From contig JBNGIS010008343.1 in assembly GCA_049999725.1 (NCBI GenBank), positions 1-50,012 on the forward strand: a stretch of 50,012 bases of DNA, written 5' to 3'. The notes under the pieces were generated by a model. That model had not been told where the DNA came from. It searched no databases and was given only the letters and a program-made list of their open reading frames with translations. Positions 22,726 through 32,262 of this stretch are shown in pieces. Numbering within the stretch: the stretch's first letter is position 1; every line of letters starts with the position of its first letter. The DNA comes from Haplomitrium mnioides. Lineage: Eukaryota; Marchantiophyta; Haplomitriopsida; Calobryales. The translations under genes and the position numbers were made by a program.

Positions 22726-24888
22726 TAACTAAAAAAAGAAGAATAAAATGAACAAGATCTAAAAGGACAAATGAATTCTCTACATAAATCTAAAGAATGG
22801 AAAGGTAAAAAGGCCGAAATGCTTAAATAAAGGGACTCTCTAATTTTGCTAGGTAAAGTAGAGCTGGCCCAAACTGGGGAGGACCATCGTTAGGGCCTAA
22901 ACTAAAGATAGCAGATTTGTTAGTTAATAATATAATGCGTATTGCCAATAGGTTGGAGCTTCAAATTGGGCCCGTTTTGTTAGTCAACCCCGACTAACAT
23001 TAGAATTAAAGTTAAATTGCAGGATGGGCGCCAAGGCAAATGTGATAGGGCATTAAATGAGGTTAGCTTCCTCTCTCATGGGGGTATACCTTGCGATAGG
23101 CCTCATTGTTTGATCTATCCGTTGTATTGTCTTTTTTCTTCATCGGGTTGGAGCAAGCGGAGTCACGGAGGGAGGCTGTGGACGTACAGGGGTAGAGTGA
23201 GCATGGGTTGTGCAGGGATTATTGGCTAGGGAGGTGACTTCCAACGGAAGAGCGGTGGGCTCTAGTTGGGAAGGAGACTCTCTCATCATTTCTCTTTTGC
23301 ACCTTCTTTCACTTCTTTAGTGGCTGCACGTACGAATTTCAGACCACATTTTCGCTTGGGAGGACAATAGGGAGGATAAGCTCAGGGAGGGTAAGCTCAG
23401 AAGCATCTAAGTGAAGGAATTGTTGGGGCAATCTAGGCCAAGAATTTATTTCCAGTGACTTTTCGTAGGGCCTGAAGAGTCCTGGTGAGGTATGCTCCCA
23501 AGGGAAGAGTAAGAAGACGAATTTCGACAGCAATGTGGAGTGGGTAACCGGTGTTCGAGAGGAGCATCTCCCTGGTGAGGGAGCATAACACACATCTTCT
23601 ATGGGGCAGAAGTCAAACTCTCTCGACTAAATGGGTGTGAGGAAATTGAGGTAGTAGTGGAAACAGGGGCAGCCAGCAATCAAGGGCAGCTGACAAAATT
23701 TTGAGATTGTGAGTGGTGGAGAAGCCGACTGATCTGAAGACCAGCGACTGTTTTCAGCAAAGGAGCAGCTCGTGGGGGCAGCAAGAAGGACCAGAGCGAT
23801 CGAGGGAGGACCTCCAGCCACCAGCAAGCCAAGGGCAGCACCGACCGGAAGAAGGGACATCACAATCACGTAAAATTCTTGAATTTGGGAATCGGTAACA
23901 CTGCACAAGGATTTCTTTTGGTTTTGCTGTCTTTGGGTGTGACTTTTCAGCCTGTAAAGATTCTGAATTCTGTAGATACATTTAGGAGGAGCTTGTGTAA
24001 ACATCCAGAACCTTGCTGTAGAAAATCTGTTGTCATTTATTAGCATAGTTCCAAATTCTGTTTTTTCGGTATTTCAATTTCAGAGTAGGAGCAAGTAGGA
24101 ATGGGGGTTAGGGACAGGTTTCAGTTCCTGGAACTCTGTATTTACAGAGCTGGGCCTGGACCCAAGTAGGGGGCAGAATTGGACCTGTACACTAAAGTCC
24201 ATCCACCTCCACTAGGTGTTGAGACGGAATAAAGTGGAGCAAAAGCCAATTTTTGATAAATTCAAAACTCTGCTTTCAGATCTGGACCAGTTGCAGTGAT
24301 AGGGAAACCAAGGAGGGGTGCGCAAACCTGAACCAAATCCAGCCCAACACCCTCCTAAAACGCTCAAATTGACAAAGTATCGGTCCCTCCCACAACAAGT
24401 ATCCCAAAAACCCTTATTTCGGCGCCTACAGCGACGTGGGGTGTTGTTTTCAGCATAGCACCATAGCGGCAGGGCTGACAGGAAGCTAAAAGTAATATGG
24501 GTATAAAAGCTCTACATCTGAGTGAAAGAATGCTGAAAGCTTCAAGTTTTACATCAAAGTTCTTAGAAGCTAGAGATTAAGTAGTCAATTTGGGTAGACG
24601 CTTCAGCAATACCAAAACATTAAACTCTTCTAGCAAGCAAAAAAGAAGGAAAGAATATAATTACATTTTGGATAAGAAAATATTTTACAAACGAAATACA
24701 AATACTAACTAAAGATTCAAGTTCATTCATAGAGAATAACAATCAACTTGAAATGATTTACACTAAAAAGTTCAAGGTGGCAGTTAAATTCAACAAATTC
24801 CTTCAAAACATTCGCAATTACTTTAAAAATTTTCAAATTGCAATATAAACTGAAAGTACGCAATATACAATGAGGTTTTTAAATGACT

Positions 24889-27800
24889 TTAGTCACTCGT
24901 GTCGGCTTCTTCGGATTCAGTTTCAGAAGACTCATCAATATTAGCACAATTTGCCTCAGTGTTAATATCGTTGATTGAATCTCTTCCAAACACATTAGAA
25001 TTGATTACTTTTTGTCTTTTCTACTCAAAAAATTTTGATTTCATGGTAACTAGAGTGGTTTTTTTCAATTGGTTTTTTTGTATGAGAAGAAAACCAAAAG
25101 ACAAAATTGTGATTTGTGTTACATCCAGTACGTCAATATGCAACTTGGATTTGTGTTTCACTTTTGTTGCTGCTATTGTTTTTGAGAAGTATTGTCTAGA
25201 AAATGCATCCTCAAGATCACAAACAAACCATTGAACATGTACTCATTTTAGGTTTGGAGGTTCTTCCTCATCAAATGACAAAACTTTGAGAACTTTGGCA
25301 ATCTAAAATGGCTTGCCATTTGGATCGAGTTATGCAACACCACAAATAAATATTTTGGCTTTCATCTCATGTAGGTTGCCAAATTTGTGCCTGTATGTGG
25401 TGTTATGTGAAATAGTCCATTCTTGCGACCAAGCTGCTCCATCATAAATTGCTAAACGTATAGAAAGTATATGTTCTACTAGAGCATCTTCCTTAGTTTG
25501 TTGAACATCAAACTAAGAACCTAGACAAACATTTTGAGAATCATTACAAGTACTTGCCGATTGTGAAGGTGGAAAGGTGAATTCTGCTTCGAGTCCTTGT
25601 CTTTTTCTTTCAATAATGTAAGTTGCAATCTCTTGTTGGGCAACAAAAAAGTCATTCCACCATTGAATATCGAAATCTGTAAAAAAACTTATAATAGTTC
25701 TCACTTATGTTGTCTATTATTACAAAGATCACTTTCTCGGCGTCAACTTCTATTTCTTTCTTTTGAGATCATTTGATTTCACAATATGCTTTGAGAGGAA
25801 TCAACACTGGTAGGCACTTGAGTTGACATATACCATTCAGAAGGAGCCAAAATTCATCTGTTGAGAACCATTTGCTCCAAATTTTTGACTTGGAATCATT
25901 CAAGTGGAACTTGAATTGTTGATTAAAAGTAATATCATGTATTCTTTGAATTAGAGAGGGAAATTGTTGTAGAAACAATTTATAATCCCAAGTTTCTACC
26001 AAAAGAGTTATTGAGGTTTAGGATTATATCATAATTGTAGCGCCTCGCTAAGACTCCTAATCGTGAATGCTTTGGCACATTTCAAACGTTTCAAGAATTT
26101 GTTGAACATTTGACCGATTTGATCATGAGTATGGCCAACCATGAGAAATCCCACTTTGATTTTTTGGAAAACATTCTTAGCAATAAGGAGACTAAGATAT
26201 CCAAATAAGATGGAATTCTTATTCTCTCGTATCGTATAGTCCAACTGAAGATACAAAGTTGGAGGCGTCGCACTTCAAAGTCACAAAATATTTTATTGAG
26301 CACAATAGTTGTTGGATTGGAATCGCTTCTCAAGTTTCTATAGGTTAAAAAAACCCTTGAAGAAAGAGCATGATTGAATATTAAGACAACAACAAGTTGA
26401 ACATGCACACCCACTAAACAATCTTTGTCAATGTTTTTTGGTGGTGAAGGCGAGTGTGGAATAGTTGTTTTCTTTTGATCCATTTTATCAATGATAATTT
26501 CCAAGTACTTTTGACCATCGGCATAACATTTTCTTTGATGGTTTGCAAGTTTTGTTCTTTCTTTCATTTGTTGGTCACGATGAAGAAACAATTGTCGATT
26601 AAATTTAACTGCATCATCACAAAGCACAAAAGAGATAAAAGTAGTTTAGTAAAATATGTGTTGGTGTTGCAAACTTCAAAAGACAACCTCAAGCTCTAAA
26701 AATATTCAAATCAGCTTAAGCAAATGTTTGGATTGGTAGAAGTGAAAATTTATAAAAAGATAAAAAATAAACTTTAATTAATTTAAATATAGGAGAATCT
26801 AAATGACACTCACAATAAGTACTTGTCTTTGACTTGAAATAAGCACAAGTTTTGAAAAAGAAAACAAGATATTTACACAAAGGGTCACAAACAAGAACTT
26901 CAATTTCAAAGCTAGCTTGGACTGTTTGTTTGCAAGGGATTAAAAAAACAATAACAGATCCTATACATACATAGGATCAATGGAGACAATAACTGATCAT
27001 ATCCGTGCATTGGACCAAAAGCAACAACACCAATATTCTGGCTTTCTTTGCATGTTGTCGCGACTAGATTTGAAAAGAAACAAGAACAAAACCTATACAC
27101 ACATAAGACTTGCAAACAACAAAAACAATTCTTGCGGTTGTTTATCTAGCAACAAGCTCTTGATTCAAAGCACAAATGCAAAACTCAATGCAAGGCTAAG
27201 GTCACCACAACAATCAGATCCATTTCCTTGCCTTAATTGACTGTTAACAAGGTTTGGAGTCAAACTTCAAGCAATAGACCCTATGTAAGCATAAACTATA
27301 TTCTTACAACTCAAGTTGCTAAGGTTTATTTTACTCAAATCTTGTTTGTTGAACAACTTAAAAACAAAAATCTTTTGACACTAAGTTGAGAAAGCATAAT
27401 GTCTCTAGAACTAAGCTTTGAGTCTTGTAAAAAGAGCATTGATTAACCATAGGTTTCAAAAGAGAAGAAATTTGTTACTTTTGTTGGACTCCAAGACGAA
27501 TTTTTCTCGCAATGATTTTATTTCTTTGCATGTTTCATAAATAGCAAATCTATTGCGGTTTGGAGTTTTAACATTTGAAAAATAAGTTCTCTAATGTTTT
27601 GTAAAACCGGAAAACACTGAATTGCAAAAGAGATCTTTCTCTTTCAAATAATTTGTGAAGTAGTCATAAACTTCCCATTTTGTAAAATTATCAAGCAAGC
27701 TATAAACTTTGTGTAGACATTCTCTTGTAGTATCTCTTGTAGCATCCATTCATAAGCGAATACTCTTTTAGTAGATAATTCTCTATTATTACTCTAAGAT

Positions 27801-27955
27801 ATGTTTTTCTAAGATTTTAAATCCTTTGAATTTTATCCTATTAATAATATTAATTTGAAGGCTCTTCTATAGACAATGGTACCACTAAGCATAGTGAATC
27901 GATTGTCAACATCATAGTCCTTTCTTGGAATTCCCCATTGGAATTATTGAGAAAT
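24889..27955 (-). pseudogene. DUF7869-like transposase-type protein (gene B), copy 1, decayed
   Basis: Minus-strand reading shows, in order: a block near 27480-27700 matching the copy 2 Cys-rich middle exon; an intron with its acceptor CAG near 26615; then RDQQMKERTKLANHQRKCY (26580-26520); YLQLDYTIRENKNSILFGYL and NVFQKIKVGFLMVGHTHDQ (26260-26080); LERKRQGLEAEFTFPPS (about 25610-25550); and an acidic C-terminus ending TAA at 24891-24889. I recall the LDN-x-x-REN and VGHTH blocks from the widespread uncharacterised DUF7869 family, presumed RNase H-fold; the name is from memory. The N of LDN is Tyr here but Asn in copy 2. Several stops and frameshifts. The stop codon lies at the same place as in copy 2, marking the true C-terminus. 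Confidence 0.7.
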
Positions 27956-28205
27956 CAAGCTCAATTAAGGTTACTGCTAGCTATGAGCCAAGCTAACATG
28001 GAAGACTGTGTGTTTTGTGTTTTAGGGTCGAACCTAATTTCGAACTCTAATTTCAGTCTTGTGATATCAACTCTAAGTTTAGTTTGTGTGGCTAAGTTTA
28101 GTTTAGGGGGAACTCACTTCATACACACACTCTTGCTTGCTTGCTGTGGAGATACTTTTGATAATAAAGTATATGAGAAGAAGCTAAATGATCAGCCTTC
28201 ATGGA

Positions 28206-28285
28206 GATCAAGATTCATGAATAGAGAGCAAGATTCATGAATAGGCAACAAGATTCATGAATAGAGAGCAAGGTTCATGAATAGA
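28206..28285 (+). repeat. 20-bp tandem repeat, four copies
   Basis: Unit close to GAGCAAGATTCATGAATAGA, repeated four times head to tail with one to four changes per unit. It lies within the presumed 5' LTR or leader of the copia element, where it could have acted as a tandem regulatory array; that role is a guess. Confidence 0.9.
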
Positions 28286-28472
28286 GAGAGTGGCTGGAAA
28301 AAAAAGAGTAAATTCTCAATTGATTTGGTGCTTCTTCAAAGCTTATTTGCTAATATGATTTTGTCTGCCTCCATACGATCTGGGTCTATTATTGTGAAGT
28401 TATTATTGAAGACTGAAGCATCAACAGAGAAGGTTGCAGTGATTCTTCTCTTGCATATTGTGGTTTTGAAGG

Positions 28473-28484
28473 TGGTAGCAGGAG
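28473..28484 (+). other. Candidate copia primer-binding site (initiator Met tRNA)
   Basis: TGGTAGCAGGAG differs at a few positions from the usual plant copia site TGGTATCAGAGC and lies 37 nt upstream of the gag ATG. The 5' LTR should end within a few to about 20 nt before it. Confidence 0.5.
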
Positions 28485-28521
28485 GTGACACACAGACTTT
28501 TGAATATCTTGAGGATTCAAA

Positions 28522-29390
28522 ATGTCAAATGGGGTTTCTCAGATTGTAAGTGAGAAACTCAATGAGAACATTTACAATGTTTGGTCTGTAAGAATGACCA
28601 ACTTTATCAAAGGTAGAGGTTTCTGGGATTTTATCATAGGTGTTGAAGCTGAGCTTGTGTTAGGATCAGCCCATCTATTGCTGAAATGCAAGTATGGAGG
28701 ATTTATGCTGAGAAAGTTCATGAGTTGCTCTACTGGCTTACCATCCGTGTTGATGATAAGATGATGGGATATGTATCTGCAGCAAAGATACCCAAAGAAG
28801 CTTGGGATATTTTGAAGAATAGATATGCAATCACATCAGATGCAAGAAAGCTAGCACTGCAGATGGAGTTTTTCAATCTTCAGAAAGAAAAACTCCATAT
28901 CAATGCCTATGCCTTGAAAATTAAGTCTTTTGCTGAACAGCTGGTGAATTAAGGAGAAGATGTGATAGAGAGTTCCATGGTGGCAGTATGCCTGAACAGA
29001 TTGGGCAAAGAATACAAGCAATTCAAGACGTCTATGAGAACAAGAGAGGGAGATACATCATTTACGCAGCTCATCTCTATGCTGGTTGCAGAAGAACTTG
29101 ACCTTGGTGGAGGAGCATCAAGTAATCAAGGCAACTAGAACAAGTTTTCTACTCTAACAGAGGTAGAGGCAAAGGTTATGGAAGAAGCAGTTTTTGAAGA
29201 GACCATTCAAATGAGACTGTGCAAAGTCAATAGCATCAACAATCAAATTCATATGGCAGAAGCCAATTTAGAGGTAGGGGAAGTAATCGAGGATGCAAAA
29301 GTCAATGTTAGAATCAAGGAACAAATTGTTTTTATTGTGGAAAGCCAGGCCACATGGCAAGATATTGTTATAAGATTTGAGGAACAATGA
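28522..29390 (+). pseudogene. gag: Copia gag with CCHC zinc knuckle, broken
   Basis: Begins MSNGVSQIVSEKLNENIYNV at 28522. A frameshift near 28690 moves to the frame of IYAEKVHELLYWLTIRVDDK and AWDILKNRYAITSDARKLAL, the UBN2-type copia Gag core, which ends in a stop near 28950 and continues to FTQLISMLVAEELDLGG (about 29100). A Gly/Arg/Ser-rich stretch precedes an intact C-X2-C-X4-H-X4-C knuckle at 29327-29368 (CFYCGKPGHMARYC). The knuckle lies in a different frame from the long open frame at 29178-29390, showing another indel. Confidence 0.85.
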
Positions 29391-29499
29391 AGTTCAAAGG
29401 AGCTATGCAAATTCCAATAAGGCAAATAATGAGACATTATTTGTTATGCAACATGGGTACTCATTTGTCATGCATGAGGAAAAAGAATGGTACAGGAGT

Positions 29500-31278
29500 T
29501 GTGTGAGATATAGAGATTTGGCATAAGCATATTGGGCATGTCCACATACTGAGATTGAGAAGCATGCATAGTTCAAGGGTAGTCAATGGGTTGCCCATGT
29601 TTAAAGTGGAAGGAATGCAGAAGGTGTGTGAAGCTTGCAAATTTGGTAGGCAGTCAAGGAAGACATTTCCTAATGACACATATATGGTACGCAAGCCACT
29701 TGAGTTGATATACTGAGATATATGGGGTCCTATTTTATGTACGTTGGCATATTTCATAAAGCAGAAAAGTGAAGTGTTTGATCACTTGAAGAACTTCCGA
29801 GCAGTGGTCGAAAAAGAGAAAGAACAGCCAATAAAGTGTTTGCAGTCTAATGAAGAAGGGGAGTATTTCTCCACAGAATTTAGTAAGTATCTATTGAAGG
29901 CAGGTATTAAGAGGCAACAAATGTGCAGATATACACCCCAATAGAATGGGGTTGCTGAAAGGAAAAACAGGCATATAGCAGAGGTGGCACACGTCTTAAT
30001 GAATGAGAAGAATATCGCTCATTATTATTGGGCAAAGGCAGTATCAACAGTTGTATACATTATGAATCGTACTCCTACTGCATCAGTTCATGGAATGACA
30101 CTAGAGGAGAAGTTCACAGGAAGACACCCAAATATTTCACACCTGAAAGTGTTTGGCAGTATTGCATATGTACATGTACCAACAAAAACACGCAGAAAAT
30201 TGGACCCGAAAGCTGAAAAGTGTGTGTTAATTGGATATTCTCAGGAGTAGAAAGGCTACAAATGTTTTTGTCCTACTACACAAATACTAAAGGTAGGTAG
30301 AGACAGTCTTTGATGAGTTAAGTACTTGGTATGGTCCAAAAATTGAGAATGATATAACTGGTGTGAAAGGAAAATAGGTTGTGATAGAACAAAGTCAGCA
30401 AACAAAAAGTTTAAGTGGTCCACAAAGTGGAAGTAGTAGCACTAGTAGCAGTCCATGGCAAGGAACACTGCATAGCAATTTGGAGCAACAAGCTTCAACC
30501 AATACAACACAGGAAAGTGTTGCAGATATAACACTAAGGAGTTCTCATGATGATTCCTATAGCAGTGAACTAGAGAGTATTGATGAAGAGTTAGAATTGC
30601 TTTTAGTTGCAACGCCAGGTTCAAGATAGTTGGAGCAAAAAGTCCAAGGCGTATTTGTGCCCAGAAGTGAAAGAGTGAAATACCCTATTTGACATATTGG
30701 GTATTAAAAGATTTACTGCATCTCATCATGCATATATGGTCAGGTTATCATAGAGAAAGAACTTGTCACATTTAATGATGTTGGTGATGAAAGATGGGAG
30801 TCTACTATGGTAGAAGAGATGGATGCTCTTTATAAAAACTAAACACGGGATTTGGTTACATTACCAAAAGAGAAGAAAGCCATTGGATGTAAGTGGGTGT
30901 ACAAGCTGAAGAGACGCGAAGAAGGAAGTATAGGCAGATTCAAAGCAAGGTTGGTTGCCAAAGAGTATGCACAGACCCAAGGCATAGATTATGAGAAAAC
31001 ACTCAATCCAATGGCAAGAATGACAATAGTTAGAGCAGTTATTGCATTCGCTGCATCAAAACAATGGTCCTTACATCAAACAGATGTAAAGAATGTGTTT
31101 TTGCATGGGGATTTAGAAGAAGAGGTTTATATGCCACAACCACCAGGCTTTGTTGATTTGGAGAATCCAAATCATGTTTGCAGATTGAAGAAGGCATTGT
31201 ATGAGTTAAAGAAAGTGCCACATGCATGGTCCAACAAGATAGGTGAATATCTTGTGGCAATGGGGTTTATTATTCTAA
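29500..31278 (+). pseudogene. pol: Copia pol: pre-integrase, integrase and partial reverse transcriptase
   Basis: WHKHIGHVHI with CEACKFGRQ (29520-29655) is the HHCC pre-integrase finger. Integrase keeps its first Asp (DIWGP, about 29718), but roughly 25 residues expected before KQKSEVFDHLKNF are deleted. The second Asp is Asn in QSNEEGEY (about 29850), and the third acid is kept in NGVAERKNRH (about 29950), just after a TAG. LEEKFTGRHPNISHLKVFGS follows (30100-30160). RT begins near 30780 and reads GCKWVYKLKRREEGS, FKARLVAKEYAQTQGIDYE, LHQTDVKNVFLHGDLEEEVY, QPPGF and ALYELKKVPHAWSNKI, ending abruptly at about 31267, before YVDD. The catalytic Asp of the first RT block (QTDVKN) is kept. Confidence 0.88.
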
Positions 31279-31309
31279 TTAGCCGCTACTTGAACTAGGA
31301 ACCGCTACT
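31279..31309. repeat. Candidate terminal inverted repeat, copy 2 5' end
   Basis: TTAGCCG, then CTACTTGAACTAGGAACC, then GCTACT, matching 17921-17953 at most positions. The opposite end of copy 2 lies in or beyond the gap, so the pair within one copy cannot be checked. Confidence 0.45.
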
Positions 31310-31639
31310 GAGTTCCGGTTTCATTTGGCTTTCGCAAAAAACCAATTTTCAAATTTCAGTATAAAAAATAACCAATGTGATGCTAGTAGTATTTTTTGCA
31401 AAAAAATGTAATTTGTTATATCCAAATTGCTTATTTCATGTAGTGATTGTATTCAAAAACAATTTTATGAGAATTTTAGAAAAATTGTTTCACAGTTTCT
31501 TCTTTAAAAGTGATGAGTATCATCAAATAGAATATGTACTAAACATACAAGAAAATTTCTATGAAATATTTTCAAGTTTAAAAATGATATTTTTAATTTC
31601 AAAAATTGATTAGAATATTCAAATCTAATCACAAACATA

Positions 31640-31990
31640 TTCAATAAAAAAAAGACTCTTAGGCGTGCAAAGACTTTGCATCGTAGTCTGGAATGTTGAA
31701 ACTCAAGAACCTGTGAAATGCTTAAGTTTTTGCCTGCAAGAACTTTGAACTAGAACTCTAACGTGTATGCGTAATTGGATTGATAAAGCCCTTGTGTGAA
31801 TAGGCTATTGAAGCCAATGCGTGTAAGAAACACTAAATCCCAAGTGTGCATGGAGAGCTAAAGCCCAAGTACGGTTGGTTTGCTAAAGCCCATGCTCGCA
31901 TGGACTACTAAAGACCATGTGCGCATGGACTATTGAAGCTCGAGTGCGTAGATATTGTTGAAACCCTTGCGTATAGGGATTGTTGAAACT
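31640..31990. repeat. ~25-bp minisatellite downstream of gene A
   Basis: Best units at 31840-31970 are 25 bp long, such as GACTACTAAAGACCATGTGC followed by GCATG. About twelve degenerate copies share the consensus CCATGTGCGCATGGACTA. The ATG-y-GCGCATGGACT core is the same as in the other arrays of this element. Confidence 0.8.
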
Positions 31991-32262
31991 TGCGATTGAA
32001 GAAAACCTATATAGAAATTCAAATATGTCAAAAAAGACCTTCCATACCAACATAGACTTCCTTTCTAATTTTTACAAAAACCAATAGGTTTTGCTCAAAA
32101 ATTATTTTACAAAAGAAAATTGATTGTCAAGAAAATACTGAATAAATTCTACTTGGAATGCAACAAAAATAAAGACCAATCACAAAATATTTTGTAAAAA
32201 AAACCAATTCATTAATTTTAAAAAATACATCAGTCTACTTCTACATGTTCTACCCTATCCTC

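Larger units (their letters stand above)
19099..24480. mobile_element. 5.4-kb non-coding insertion in copy 1, type unknown
   Basis: Copy 2 is continuous across 41290-41320, whereas the matching copy 1 positions are separated here, so this block is an insertion. On the plus strand it begins TGTTGGCC and ends GCTGACA, suggesting TG...CA LTR-type termini. Flanks AGAAT and GGAAG are at best an imperfect 5-bp duplication, and no LTR pair was found. Content: a short frame at 19162-19458, a very AT-rich stretch with a gap, a purine-rich stretch (21000-22500) and a possible gag-linker remnant at 22407-22725. From 22726 to 24480 nothing is recognisable. A decayed or non-autonomous LTR element is my best guess. 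Confidence 0.55.
17921..27955 (-). mobile_element. Large two-gene DNA transposon, copy 1 (inverted, 5'-truncated, split)
   Basis: Read on the minus strand, 27955-24483 aligns by eye with 37840-41300 of copy 2, and 19090-18130 aligns with 41310-42185. The two blocks are separated by an insertion at 19099-24480. The alignment covers coding exons, introns and the 3' minisatellite, so this is the same element in opposite orientation. The low-coordinate end (17921-17953) resembles the low-coordinate end of copy 2, consistent with terminal inverted repeats. The part upstream of gene B's middle exon, including gene A, is absent; homology stops near 27955 where the copia element begins. Classification as a DNA transposon is inference. 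Confidence 0.75.
27956..31278 (+). mobile_element. Ty1/copia retrotransposon, 3'-truncated and decayed
   Basis: Order: leader with a 20-bp tandem repeat, candidate initiator-Met-tRNA primer site (28473), gag with a CCHC knuckle, pre-integrase domain, integrase, reverse transcriptase. Integrase before RT is the Ty1/copia order. Sequence similarity ends in mid-RT near 31267, so the YVDD part, RNase H and 3' LTR are missing. The 5' LTR should lie within about 27956-28460 but cannot be bounded without a partner. The right break coincides with the start of transposon copy 2. Confidence 0.88.

Noticed and set aside
24899-25234. 111-codon plus-strand frame
   Set aside because: It is antisense to the conserved C-terminal exon of gene B; the minus-strand reading matches copy 2 and ends at the same stop.
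28206-28285. Short regular repeat as a CRISPR-like array
   Set aside because: Units are contiguous 20-bp tandem repeats without spacers, inside a plant retrotransposon.
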